Below, in pieces: positions 35,926 to 45,396 of a DNA stretch of 64,000 bases (the first letter of the stretch is position 1; each line of letters begins with the position of its first letter). The position numbers and the translations under genes are program-made. The notes under the pieces were generated by a model. The model made no database searches. It was not told the origin of the DNA and was given only the letters and a program-made list of their open reading frames with translations. The stretch comes from Candidatus Tidjanibacter faecipullorum (lineage in GTDB: Bacteria; Bacteroidota; Bacteroidia; Bacteroidales; Rikenellaceae): assembly GCA_019116245.1 (NCBI GenBank), contig DXCC01000017.1:152245-216244 (forward strand). The letters run 5' to 3'.

Positions 35926-36540
35926 ATGAACAACTTGGACAGGAGCTTGATGCTCGCATTGAACTTCGACGGAGGAACCTTCTGGGATGCCGTCATGCGG
36001 TTTGCCTCCGGCATTCCGAACTGGATTCCGCTGTACGTGATCGTACTGTTCATCATCTACTGCAAGGGCGGTTGGAAGTACATGCTCTTCCTGCTGATTG
36101 CCGTCGGACTGGGCGTGGGCATCTGTGACCAGATCTGCAACTTTTTCAAGGCCAATGTGGACTATCTGCGGCCCGTGCATGTCAAGGAGCTGGTATCCGA
36201 CCTGCATGTACTGACCGGTCCGCGCATCAACCTGAACGGTACCGTGTCGGGTCACGCTTCGACCAGCTTCTGCGTCTTCCTGCTGACCGCGCTGGCCATG
36301 CGCAAGGGGTGGTTCACGGCCATCATGCTGCTCTACACGTTGCTCACGAGCTATTCGCGGATCTACATCAGCGCCCACTTCCCCTTCCAGATCCTGTTCG
36401 GCTGGATCCTGGGTACGGTGGTTGCCCTGCTGCTGTGGTGGTGTTTCTCGCAGCTCAACCGCCGTTTCGCCTGGGAGAAGACACCGGTCTGGGTGACCCG
36501 GACCTTCTGCCGGAAAGGCGCCGCGCAGAGCGGACGCTGA
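35926..36540 (+). CDS. PAP2 family phosphatase
   Basis: KANVDYLRPVHV...GTVSGHASTSFCVF...YSRIYISAHFPFQILFGWILG: PAP2 motifs. Confidence 0.9.
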   Translation: MNNLDRSLMLALNFDGGTFWDAVMRFASGIPNWIPLYVIVLFIIYCKGGWKYMLFLLIAVGLGVGICDQICNFFKANVDYLRPVHVKELVSDLHVLTGPRINLNGTVSGHASTSFCVFLLTALAMRKGWFTAIMLLYTLLTSYSRIYISAHFPFQILFGWILGTVVALLLWWCFSQLNRRFAWEKTPVWVTRTFCRKGAAQSGR

Positions 36541-36645
36541 CCGGAGCAGGTCACGACAATCGGCTGTGGGCCGTCGGACGGGGAATCGGCTCCGTGCGGC
36601 GGCCCGCAGCGGGTAAAATAGCGGAATTAGCGTTATCTTTGTCGT

Positions 36646-37659
36646 ATGGCACTTGACAGAGATATGCGGAATATGGAGAGCGATGCCGAGTTCGAGAACC
36701 GGATCCGCCCTCAGGAACTTTCCTGTTTTCAGGGACAGGACAAGGTGGCCGAAAACCTGCGCGTCTTCATTCGTGCGGCCCTGATGCGGGGCGAGTCGCT
36801 CGACCACGTCCTGCTGCACGGCCCTCCCGGCCTGGGCAAGACGACGCTGGCCAACATCATCGCCAACGAAATGGGGTCGACCCTGCGCGTGACGAGCGGC
36901 CCCGTGCTGGACAAGCCCGGCGACCTGGCCGGTCTGCTGACCAACCTCAATGCGGGGGATGTCCTCTTCATCGACGAGATCCACCGGTTGAGCCCCATCG
37001 TGGAGGAGTATCTCTACTCCGCCATGGAGGATTACAAGATTGACATCGTGCTGGACAAGGGGCCCTCCGCCCGTTCGATCCAGCTGGAACTGAACCCCTT
37101 CACCCTGATCGGCGCCACGACGCGGAGCGGTCTGCTCACCTCTCCGCTGCGGGCCCGTTTCGGCATCCAGTGTCATCTGGAGTACTACGATGCACCTGTG
37201 CTGGCCAATATCGTGCGCCGGTCGGCTTCCATTCTGGGGATTGACATCCGCGATGATGCGGCCCGGGAGATTGCCATGCGCAGCCGCGGTACGCCCCGTA
37301 TCGCCAATGCGTTGCTGCGTCGGGTGCGCGACTTTGCCATGGTGCGGGGCAACGGTGTGGTCGATCTGCCGATTACGCGCATCGCCCTCCAGGCGCTCGA
37401 CATCGATTCGCGCGGCCTCGACCAGATGGACAACAAGATTCTGGCCACCATCATCCACAAGTTCGGCGGCGGTCCGGTGGGGATCAATACGATCGCTACG
37501 GCGGTCAGCGAGGATGCCGGAACGATTGAGGAGGTGTACGAACCGTTCCTCATCAAGGAGGGCTTCCTGAAGCGTACGCCGCGCGGCCGGGAGGTGACCG
37601 CCCTGGCCTACGAGCATCTCGGCGTCGTGCGCGGCGCCGAAGAGGGAATGCTGTTCTGA
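36646..37659 (+). CDS. ruvB: Holliday junction ATP-dependent DNA helicase RuvB
   Basis: [22 protein letters not shown]...[24 protein letters not shown]...LFIDEIHRL. True start may be 36664 (see findings). Confidence 0.96.
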   Translation: MALDRDMRNMESDAEFENRIRPQELSCFQGQDKVAENLRVFIRAALMRGESLDHVLLHGPPGLGKTTLANIIANEMGSTLRVTSGPVLDKPGDLAGLLTNLNAGDVLFIDEIHRLSPIVEEYLYSAMEDYKIDIVLDKGPSARSIQLELNPFTLIGATTRSGLLTSPLRARFGIQCHLEYYDAPVLANIVRRSASILGIDIRDDAAREIAMRSRGTPRIANALLRRVRDFAMVRGNGVVDLPITRIALQALDIDSRGLDQMDNKILATIIHKFGGGPVGINTIATAVSEDAGTIEEVYEPFLIKEGFLKRTPRGREVTALAYEHLGVVRGAEEGMLF

Positions 37660-37754
37660 CCTTCTCGGAACGATGTTAGGTATCGCTGTTGTTGCATGGA
37701 TATTTGAATTTTTATTCCATATTGCACGTAATGTAAAAAAATGCGGCTGACCGC

Positions 37755-37784
37755 TTGTTTTATTGATCTATTTGCATATATTTG
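37755..37784 (+). promoter_or_regulatory. Intergenic promoter
   Basis: TTG (37755-37757) - 19 nt - TATATTTG (37777-37784). Confidence 0.65.
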
Positions 37785-37790
37785 CAAAGA

Positions 37791-37935
37791 AGGAAAAGAA
37801 ATCATCTCTGGAACAGTTTGCTTTTGTATAAGCAACGAGATTTGACAAGGTTTGCTGCAATATTATTAGGGTGTAATACAGAGTAGGAGATGAACAACAG
37901 CCGTATCCGGGAAGGACACGGCTGTTTCCTTTTTG
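37791..37935 (+). ncRNA. Candidate small RNA or attenuator leader between ruvB and aroG/pheA
   Basis: Own promoter (37755-37784) and hairpin ACAGCCGTATCC-GGGAA-GGACACGGCTGT followed by TTCCTTTTT (37897-37935). Confidence 0.45.
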
Positions 37936-38073
37936 GGTGAATATAGATTTTCGGAGGGGACATGCATGTTCCGGTCGGATACGGATTCGAAAACGGAGCG
38001 GGAGCGGCATCGGGGTGCGATTGCATCTTGCCTGCGAATGGGCTACCTTTGTCGCATCGGAATCTAGACGAAT

Positions 38074-39168
38074 ATGAAAGAGAGAAACAACAGGCCGAAG
38101 AAACCGTTCATCATTGCGGGGCCGTGCAGCGTCGAGAGCCGCGAACAGACGCTGGCCACGATCCGCGGATTGGCTGCCTGCGGACGGATCGACATGATCC
38201 GGGGCGGCGTGTGGAAACCCCGCACCTCGCCGAACTGTTTTCAGGGCGTTGGTGAAGAGGGACTGGCGTGGCTCGCGGAGGCCAAACGCGAAACCGGACT
38301 GCCGTTCGGGGTGGAGGTGGCCAATGCCCGCCATCTGGAGGCCGCTTTGCAGGCCGGTGCCGACATGGTGTGGATCGGTACGCGGACGACCGGCAATCCC
38401 TTCAGCGTGCAGGAGGTGGCCGATGCCCTGCGCGGCGTGGATCGGGTGATGGTCTGCGTCAAGAATGCTCCCGTAGCCGATACGGGACTCTGGACGGGGG
38501 CGGTCGAGCGACTGGCTGCTGCCGGGGTTTCCGGTGAGCGGTTGTGGCTCATTCATCGGGGATTTGCCCAGGAGGTTGACGGAGCGTACCGCAATCCGCC
38601 GGCCTGGCACGTTGCACTGGAGATGCGCCGCCGTTTTCCGCAGTTGCGGATGCTGTGCGATCCCTCCCACATGTGCGGCCGGCGCGAGCTGTTGGCCCAA
38701 ACCATGCAGAAGGCGGCCGATCTGCTTTACGACGGATTGTTCGTGGAGAGCCACATTGCGCCCGACCAGGCGCTGAGCGATGCCGGACAGCAGGTGACGC
38801 CCGCCGAATTGTGCCGCATGCTGGCCGGTATCTGCTGGCGCAGAGAAGAGGCCCACCAGCCGCAGTTCGAACAGGAACTGGAGCGTTACCGGCTGGAGAT
38901 TGACCAGCTCGATGACCAGCTCTTCTCGCTGTTGTCGCGCCGCATGCGGGTGGTCGAGCGGATCGGACGCATCAAGCGTGAGAACGGGGTCACGATCCTG
39001 CAGCGGCGCCGTTGGGGCGAGATTGTGGAGAACCTTACCGGTCGGGCCGCCGCATTGAATCTGAGCCGGGACTTTATCCGGACCGTGCTGGATGCAATCC
39101 ACATGGAGAGCATTGCCCATCAGAACCGGGTGATGAACGATGCTGAAGATCCTGCCGAGCAGCGGTAG
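38074..39168 (+). CDS. Bifunctional 3-deoxy-7-phosphoheptulonate synthase / chorismate mutase
   Basis: DAHP synthase (FIIAGPCSVESREQTLATIRGLA...DPSHMCGRRELL) fused to AroQ-type chorismate mutase (IDQLDDQLFSLLSRRMRVVERIGRIKRENG). Confidence 0.92.
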   Translation: MKERNNRPKKPFIIAGPCSVESREQTLATIRGLAACGRIDMIRGGVWKPRTSPNCFQGVGEEGLAWLAEAKRETGLPFGVEVANARHLEAALQAGADMVWIGTRTTGNPFSVQEVADALRGVDRVMVCVKNAPVADTGLWTGAVERLAAAGVSGERLWLIHRGFAQEVDGAYRNPPAWHVALEMRRRFPQLRMLCDPSHMCGRRELLAQTMQKAADLLYDGLFVESHIAPDQALSDAGQQVTPAELCRMLAGICWRREEAHQPQFEQELERYRLEIDQLDDQLFSLLSRRMRVVERIGRIKRENGVTILQRRRWGEIVENLTGRAAALNLSRDFIRTVLDAIHMESIAHQNRVMNDAEDPAEQR

Positions 39169-39188
39169 GGTAGCGTCGGCCGGATACA

Positions 39189-39241
39189 AAGCAAAAACAG
39201 AGGGGACGAACCCACACGGTTCGTCCCCTCTGTTTTTGCTT
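39189..39241. terminator. Bidirectional terminator between convergent genes
   Basis: AAGCAAAAACAGAGGGGACGAACC-CACAC-GGTTCGTCCCCTCTGTTTTTGCTT, 24-bp perfect stem with A/T flanks on both sides. Confidence 0.9.
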
Positions 39242-39252
39242 GGCGCAGGAGG

Positions 39253-40710
39253 CTACTCCTCGTAGATCGGCTCGTATTCGTAGTCGAGCGACTCGCCGGC
39301 CTTCACGGTCGTGGCGTTGGCGCAGAAGAAGCCGAGCGGCTTGATGGAGGCGTCCATCTTGATGATATAGACCACGACGCGGCTGTTCTCCACGGCCACA
39401 CGGTCGGGAATCGTAATGGAGTAGTCGCGGCTCCACTCCTGCTCGGCGGTCAGCGTACCCATCTTGTCGAGCGACAGGCTGCCGTAGGGATCGAAGTAGT
39501 CGGTCTTGTCCGGGTCGTGCAGGTAGGGGTTGGTTCCCGTCTCGGTCGTGATGGTCATCTGGGCGATGTTCATGTGGACCATTTCGTTGTTGTCCGCACC
39601 CATCTGCTCGGCCAGCTTGTTGTCCTCGACCAGTACCGCGCCGAGCAGGTATTCGCCCTCTTCACGGACGGTGGCCTTGACGGTCAGGCTCAGTTCGCGT
39701 CCCGACAGCGTGGTGGCAACGGCCAGTCCCGGAACCTTCGACTTGCTCAGCGAGGCCAGCGAAGCATTGATGCTGTGGGTGATCTCCTCGGCCTTTGCAT
39801 CCGTATTGTGGGCGTCGCCGTCGCTGGCGAAGTTGGCGTTCCAGTCGATGATGTACCACGGATAGCTGCCGAAGTAGAGGTCGGTATTGGCCCGCATGGC
39901 GCGGGGCAGATCGTAGAAGGGCTGATAGAAATCGACAGCAAGTGCATCTATTTCGTGATAGGCGACAGGAACAATGCGGTCAGGGAGTATGTAGGTGGTT
40001 ACATAGTCGAGAGCCTCTACCAGATAGGGGCAATTGGGACATTTCGTACCCGTGCCTTCGGCAAACAGCGACCGGCGGAAGAAGTTGTCCTCGTAACCGG
40101 CGATCTCCTTTTCACGGACGATGATGGTGACCGTATTGGAGGTGCGGGCAATCTCCTCACCGCGGTAGTTGTAGCGGATGGCGTCGATCGTATAGACACC
40201 GGCTTCGGTGAAGGTGTAGGTCAGGCCGCTCGTATAGCGTTCGCCGCCCTGTTCGCCGATCCGGAAGCCGGCCGGAGCCTCCTGCTCCTCGCCGTCCGTA
40301 ATTTCGGTGACGGTGAAGGTGACGGTATCCAGCACATAGATCTCATCCTTGTCGGCCGAGAGCGTATAGATGGAGCCGCTCACGGTGACGGTAATCGTAT
40401 TCTTGCAGGTGACGGTCTCGTCGGCGCGCATGGTGGCATGCACCGTGTAGGTGCCGGGGGCGCTCCACGAGATGGCATAGCTGCCGTAGCAGTTCGTGTC
40501 GCTGCACATCTGGAACTGGTCGGTCACATCCTCGCCCGTGTTGGTCACCACGGTGAAGTTGACGATTTCGTTGATGCCCACCTCGGTGCGGTCGGCCTGC
40601 AGCGTGTAGGTCGTCGGCGGGGGCGGGGTCTGTACGGGCTCTTTCTTGCAACCGAACAGAACGAGCAGCGTGGCGGCCAGGAGCACGCTCAGTACAAGTT
40701 TAGTCTTCAT
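39253..40710 (-). CDS. Omp28-related surface lipoprotein
   Basis: Lipobox LVLFGCKKEP; thioredoxin-like RRSLFAEGTGTKCPNCPYLVEALDYV as in Omp28 family. Confidence 0.75.
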   Translation of the reverse strand: MKTKLVLSVLLAATLLVLFGCKKEPVQTPPPPTTYTLQADRTEVGINEIVNFTVVTNTGEDVTDQFQMCSDTNCYGSYAISWSAPGTYTVHATMRADETVTCKNTITVTVSGSIYTLSADKDEIYVLDTVTFTVTEITDGEEQEAPAGFRIGEQGGERYTSGLTYTFTEAGVYTIDAIRYNYRGEEIARTSNTVTIIVREKEIAGYEDNFFRRSLFAEGTGTKCPNCPYLVEALDYVTTYILPDRIVPVAYHEIDALAVDFYQPFYDLPRAMRANTDLYFGSYPWYIIDWNANFASDGDAHNTDAKAEEITHSINASLASLSKSKVPGLAVATTLSGRELSLTVKATVREEGEYLLGAVLVEDNKLAEQMGADNNEMVHMNIAQMTITTETGTNPYLHDPDKTDYFDPYGSLSLDKMGTLTAEQEWSRDYSITIPDRVAVENSRVVVYIIKMDASIKPLGFFCANATTVKAGESLDYEYEPIYEE

Positions 40711-40823
40711 GGTTATGCGTGTGTTTTTGTTGTTTGTCGTATAATTATCTGTAAATGCTTTGATTTCTACCGGGCAAGATACTCACAAAACGATGAAAAT
40801 CCAAATTTCGCGGCCGCGCTCCG

Positions 40824-42113
40824 TCAGACGATGCCGGCAATCAGGTAGAAGCTGCCCCCTACGAATATCATGTCCTGCGGAGTGGCAAGGCTGCGGGCCC
40901 GTTCGAGCGCGTCGTTGACCGTGGGGGCCGTTTCGCCGTGCAGGTGGTGTCGGGCGCCCAGTTCGGCCAGCCGTTCGGCAGGCAGGGCGCGGGGCGAGTC
41001 GGCCTGGGTGAAGAAGTAGTAGGCTTCGGTCGGCAGCATGGCCAAAATGTGTTCCAGGTCCTTGTCGGCCGCGAATCCGACGATCATGTAGAGCCGGTCG
41101 TAGCGGCAGGCGGCCAGTTGGCGCATGGTCTCCGTAAGACCTGCGGGATTGTGTCCGCCGTCGGCGACGGTCAGCGGGGCCTGGCCGATCACCTGCCAGC
41201 GTCCGCGCAGTCCGGTCGAGGCGGCGGCGTGACGCAGACCGGTGTGGAGCGCCTCGTCGCCGGGCACGAACGGCGAGCCGTTGCGCAGCAGATCGACGGC
41301 CGTGCGGACCGTGGCCAGATTCTTCTGCTGGTAGTCGCCCGTCAGGTCGAGGTCATAGGTCGCTTCCGCACCGTCAGCCAGACGGCGCAGGGTATAGCGG
41401 GCATACGTTCCGTGCTCCTCCTTGGCCGTGCAGGTGTAGCAGGTGTCGGCGAAGGTGATGGGCGCGCCGCATGCGGCAGCGCGGGCGACGAAGACGGGGC
41501 GGCTCTCGGGATGGGTCTCACCGATCAGAACGGGCACCGAAGGTTTGATGATGCCCGCCTTTTCGCCGGCGATGCGGGCGATCGTATCGCCCAGCAGGTC
41601 GCAGTGGTCGAGGCCGATATTGGTGATGATGCTCAGCAGGGGGGTGATGATGTTCGTGGCGTCGAGCCGTCCGCCCAGCCCTGTCTCGATGACGGCGATC
41701 TCCACCTCGTGGCGGGCAAAGCAGTCAAAGGCCATGGCGGTCGTCATCTCGAAGTAGGAGAGCCCCTCCTGCTCCATGGCCGCGGCATGACGCTCCAGGA
41801 AGGCGCAGACGTCCTCTTCCGGAATGGGGACGCCGTCGATGCGGATGCGTTCGCGGAAGTCGTGCAGATGGGGGGAGGTGTAGAGCCCCGTGCGGTAGCC
41901 GGCCGCCTGCAGGATGGCGGCAAGCATGTGGGCGACGGACCCTTTGCCGTTGGTCCCGGCGATGTGCAGGGTCGGGTAGCGGTGCTGGGGGTCGCCCATG
42001 CGGCGGCACATGGCGGCAATGGCCTCCAGACCGCCCCGGTAGGCGGTGCGGCCGACCGTCTGGAACGAGACGAACCGGTCGTCGATATAGCGGATAGCTT
42101 CGGAATAGTTCAT
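40824..42113 (-). CDS. folC: Folylpolyglutamate synthase / dihydrofolate synthase
   Basis: HIAGTNGKGSVAHMLAAILQAAGYRTGLYTSPHLHDFRERIRIDG...VIETGLGGRLDATNII. Confidence 0.95.
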   Translation of the reverse strand: MNYSEAIRYIDDRFVSFQTVGRTAYRGGLEAIAAMCRRMGDPQHRYPTLHIAGTNGKGSVAHMLAAILQAAGYRTGLYTSPHLHDFRERIRIDGVPIPEEDVCAFLERHAAAMEQEGLSYFEMTTAMAFDCFARHEVEIAVIETGLGGRLDATNIITPLLSIITNIGLDHCDLLGDTIARIAGEKAGIIKPSVPVLIGETHPESRPVFVARAAACGAPITFADTCYTCTAKEEHGTYARYTLRRLADGAEATYDLDLTGDYQQKNLATVRTAVDLLRNGSPFVPGDEALHTGLRHAAASTGLRGRWQVIGQAPLTVADGGHNPAGLTETMRQLAACRYDRLYMIVGFAADKDLEHILAMLPTEAYYFFTQADSPRALPAERLAELGARHHLHGETAPTVNDALERARSLATPQDMIFVGGSFYLIAGIV

Positions 42114-42139
42114 GTTCGGGCGAGCTTTTCGGGGCGGCG

Positions 42140-43732
42140 TCATGCGTCGATCAGCAGGCTGCGCCGCCGGACGCGATAGACGAAGTAGTAGAGAATCGAC
42201 AGCAGGAAGACGTAGCAGCCGACCCGTCCCAGCAGGTCGCCGTAACGGACGTAGCAGGTCAACCCGTCGTAGAGCGGTACGGTGCGGGTCAGGGTGCCGC
42301 GCACCTCCCAGCCGAGGGTCTCGCAGGGGCGGCCCAGGGGATCGATGAAGCCCGAGATGCCTGTGTTGGCGCTGCGGGCGATCCAGCGGCGGGTTTCGAT
42401 GGCGCGCAGGCGCGAGTAGGAGAAGTGCTGCCGGTAGCCGGGCGTGTCGCCCCACCAGCCGTCGTTGGTGACCACGCAGATCAGCTGGGCGCCGCCCGCG
42501 GCGAAGCCCGAGAAGTAGTCGCCGTAGACCGATTCGTAGCAGACGGGGGCTGCCGTGCGGATCACGGTCCCCTCCGGCGTGCGGTGGGTGAAGACGCGGC
42601 AGATGCCGTCCGTGCCGAGTTGGCCGGTGGTGCCGCCCAGATCGACGATATACTGCGTGAAGGGTTTGAGCAGTTTCATGAAGGGCATCATTTCGACGCC
42701 GATCACCAGTTTGTTCTTGTGGTGGATCGTCACCGTGCGCGAGGTATCCACCATCAGGGCGCTGTTGAAGGCGTCATACCAGGAGCCGTCGGAGAGCGGA
42801 CGCGACGAGACGGTCGCCTCGTACGGATAGCTGCGGTAGGTGGTGGCACCGGTGAGGATGGCCGCTGCGGGGTGCTGCGTGCGCAGGAAGGTGCGGAAGC
42901 GGGTCAGCGAGGCCGAACGGTCCAGGGCGTTTTCCCAAAGGTCATCCTCGACGGCCGTTTCGGGCATCACGATGAGGTCGGCATCGGCCGGGGCTTCGGC
43001 GGCCAGGGCCAGCAGCACCGAGTCCTGCCACCGCTGGGGCATGAAGAACTTTTCGGTGTAGGAGTCTATGTTGGGCTGGATGAGGGTGACGGTCGCTTCT
43101 CCTGCGGCGGGCTGGCGCCAGCTTGCCCCCAGGATCCCCGAAAAGAGCAGCGGCAGGAGCACCCAGAGGGCCTCGCGGAGGATCCACGGCCGCCGCCGGG
43201 CGGCGAGGATCAGGTTGAAGAGCAGCAGATTGGAGACAAGCACCCACAGCGAACCGCCCAGAGCGCCGGTGAATTCGTACCACTGCACCGCCCAGGTGTC
43301 GTTGGCGAAGCCGTTGCCCAGCACCAGCCACGGGAAGGAGATCTGTTCGTTGGCGAGGTAGATGTATTCGGCGGCCAGCCAGCCGGCCACGAGGAGTACG
43401 TTGGCCAGTGCCGGACGGCACCGCTTGCTCGTGTAGTGGTAGATCATGAAGACGACGCCGAAGAGCACGACCTGTACGACGGTGGCGGCCAGGACGCCGA
43501 TCGGGGCGGCATTCCATACCCACCAGACGGTGGCGACGGACCACAGGGCGATGGTGAGCGCCGTCCAGCCGGCCATTTTCCAGAAGGAGCGGCGGGAGGC
43601 GTCATAGCTGTGGCTGATGAGCAGCAGGGGAACAAGGGCGGCCAGCAGGGTGAGGCCGCTGATGTGGAGCCAGCCGGCGGCCAGCAGAACGACGCTGGCG
43701 AGGACGAGAAGCAGTTTTTTCCCGATGGACAT
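42140..43732 (-). CDS. lnt: Apolipoprotein N-acyltransferase
   Basis: VTLIQPNIDSYTEKFFMPQRW...LIVMPETAVEDD...HKNKLVIGVEMMPF...PVCYESVYGDYF...VVTNDGWWGDTPGYRQHFSYSRLRAIETRRWIARSANTG. Confidence 0.93.
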   Translation of the reverse strand: MSIGKKLLLVLASVVLLAAGWLHISGLTLLAALVPLLLISHSYDASRRSFWKMAGWTALTIALWSVATVWWVWNAAPIGVLAATVVQVVLFGVVFMIYHYTSKRCRPALANVLLVAGWLAAEYIYLANEQISFPWLVLGNGFANDTWAVQWYEFTGALGGSLWVLVSNLLLFNLILAARRRPWILREALWVLLPLLFSGILGASWRQPAAGEATVTLIQPNIDSYTEKFFMPQRWQDSVLLALAAEAPADADLIVMPETAVEDDLWENALDRSASLTRFRTFLRTQHPAAAILTGATTYRSYPYEATVSSRPLSDGSWYDAFNSALMVDTSRTVTIHHKNKLVIGVEMMPFMKLLKPFTQYIVDLGGTTGQLGTDGICRVFTHRTPEGTVIRTAAPVCYESVYGDYFSGFAAGGAQLICVVTNDGWWGDTPGYRQHFSYSRLRAIETRRWIARSANTGISGFIDPLGRPCETLGWEVRGTLTRTVPLYDGLTCYVRYGDLLGRVGCYVFLLSILYYFVYRVRRRSLLIDA

Positions 43733-44009
43733 GCGTGTGAGAATCAAAGAAGTGATGCGTAGCGGCAGAAGCCACGCAAAGATACCGAACATTCCGCAAA
43801 TCCGGCGGCCTCCGCAGTTCGAATTTCGCTTGGCCGGGCGGAGGAAAATGCGGTGCCGCAGGCGGAGCGGCAGACGAAAAGACGGTCGGCGTGCGTTCGG
43901 CAGAAGAGGCGCGGCCGCCGGAGGTCTGCCCGGCAAACCGGCGGGGCGGGGAGAAAGTTGGGCCGACGGGCCTGCTTTCTCGGCAATCTTATTACTTTTG
44001 TAGTCAGCT

Positions 44010-44672
44010 ATGGAGATGTGGCTGGACATATTCTTGCGCGGCCTGCTGGTCGGACTGATCGTGTCGATGTTTTCGATCGGGCCGGTCGGCGTGCTCTGCA
44101 TCCAACGGACGCTCAGCAAGGGACAGCGGTCGGGATTCGTTTCCGGACTGGGAGCAACCATTGCCGACACCTTCTATGCGACCATCGCTTTCTTCGCCCT
44201 CTCGGTCGTACAGGGATTCATCGAACAGAATGAGCTGTGGATCAAGGTTGTGGGCGGCATTTGCGTGGCGGCTGTCGGGGTGTATATCTTCATGCAGAAT
44301 CCGGTGGTGCAGATTCGCCGCAACCGTGCCGGCAAGGGGCGGAACCTCGGCCGCGATTTCATCTCCATCTTTCTCTTCACGATTGCCAATCCGGCTATCA
44401 GTCTGATCTTTGTCGGCCTGTTCGCCATGTTCGGCATCAGTACCGATGCCGGCTACGTCAACGGGGTGGCCATGCTGGTCGGCGTGCTGGTCGGCGCCGC
44501 CGGCTGGTGGTTCCTCTTCACGCTGTTGCTGAATATCTATCATAAACGAATCCGTCCCCGTCACCTGCTGTGGATGAACCGCATTGCCGGCATCGTCATC
44601 ATGGCCTTCGGCGCGGTGACGATCATCTCCTCCATCTTCAACTTCCATCTCGATGCATTCCTCTCCAAATAG
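44010..44672 (+). CDS. LysE/RhtB family translocator
   Basis: FSIGPVGVLCIQRTLSKGQRSGFVSGLGATIADTFYATIAFF, LysE-type. Confidence 0.85.
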   Translation: MEMWLDIFLRGLLVGLIVSMFSIGPVGVLCIQRTLSKGQRSGFVSGLGATIADTFYATIAFFALSVVQGFIEQNELWIKVVGGICVAAVGVYIFMQNPVVQIRRNRAGKGRNLGRDFISIFLFTIANPAISLIFVGLFAMFGISTDAGYVNGVAMLVGVLVGAAGWWFLFTLLLNIYHKRIRPRHLLWMNRIAGIVIMAFGAVTIISSIFNFHLDAFLSK

Positions 44673-45396
44673 CTCGCCGACACGCCGGATCGTCATCGCC
44701 GTGGACGGCTTTTCGTCCTGCGGCAAGAGTACGTTCGCCCGGCTGCTGGCCGCCCGACTGGGGTATATCTTCATTGATACGGGGGCCATGTACCGGGCCG
44801 TGACCTGCTACGGCATCGACCACGGCGCCGTGCAGGACGGCCGGATCGACCGGGAGCGGCTGATCGGCATGCTGGACGACATCGACATCTCCTTCCGGTT
44901 CAACCCTGCGCGGGGTGCCAGCGACATCTACGTGAACGGCGTCTGCGTCGAGGACCGGATCCGCGGCATCGAGGTGAGCGATGCGGTCAGCCGGGTGAGC
45001 CGCATCCCCGAAGTGCGGGCGAAGCTGGTGGCCCTCCAGCAGCGCATGGGGGCCGAGAAGGGGGTCGTGATGGACGGCCGCGACATCGGCACGGTGGTCT
45101 TCCCCGATGCCGAGCTGAAGCTCTACATGACGGCCGACCCGAAGATTCGGGCCCGGCGCCGCTACCTCGAGTTGCGGGCACGGGGCGAGGAGGTGCCGGA
45201 AGAGGAGATCGAACGCAACATCCGGGAGCGCGACGAAGCCGATCTGCATCGGGCGATCAGTCCGCTCCGCAAGGCTCCGGATGCCATCGAGCTGGACAAT
45301 AGCCACATGACGCTGGAGGAGCAGATGGCGTGGATCGAGCCGATCCTCGCCGAACGGACGGCTGCCGCCGCGGGCGGTGCCGGAAACGGAAAATGA
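44653..45396 (+). CDS. cmk: Cytidylate kinase
   Basis: IVIAVDGFSSCGKSTFARLLAARLGYIFIDTGAMYRAVT...VVMDGRDIGTVVFPDAELKLYMTADP. Confidence 0.96.
   Translation: MHSSPNSSPTRRIVIAVDGFSSCGKSTFARLLAARLGYIFIDTGAMYRAVTCYGIDHGAVQDGRIDRERLIGMLDDIDISFRFNPARGASDIYVNGVCVEDRIRGIEVSDAVSRVSRIPEVRAKLVALQQRMGAEKGVVMDGRDIGTVVFPDAELKLYMTADPKIRARRRYLELRARGEEVPEEEIERNIRERDEADLHRAISPLRKAPDAIELDNSHMTLEEQMAWIEPILAERTAAAAGGAGNGK

Noticed and set aside
37890-37940. Classical Phe leader-peptide attenuator as the sole explanation
   Set aside because: The 16-codon ORF has only two Phe codons and they lie after, not before, the terminator stem; kept only as one option in the sRNA/attenuator finding.
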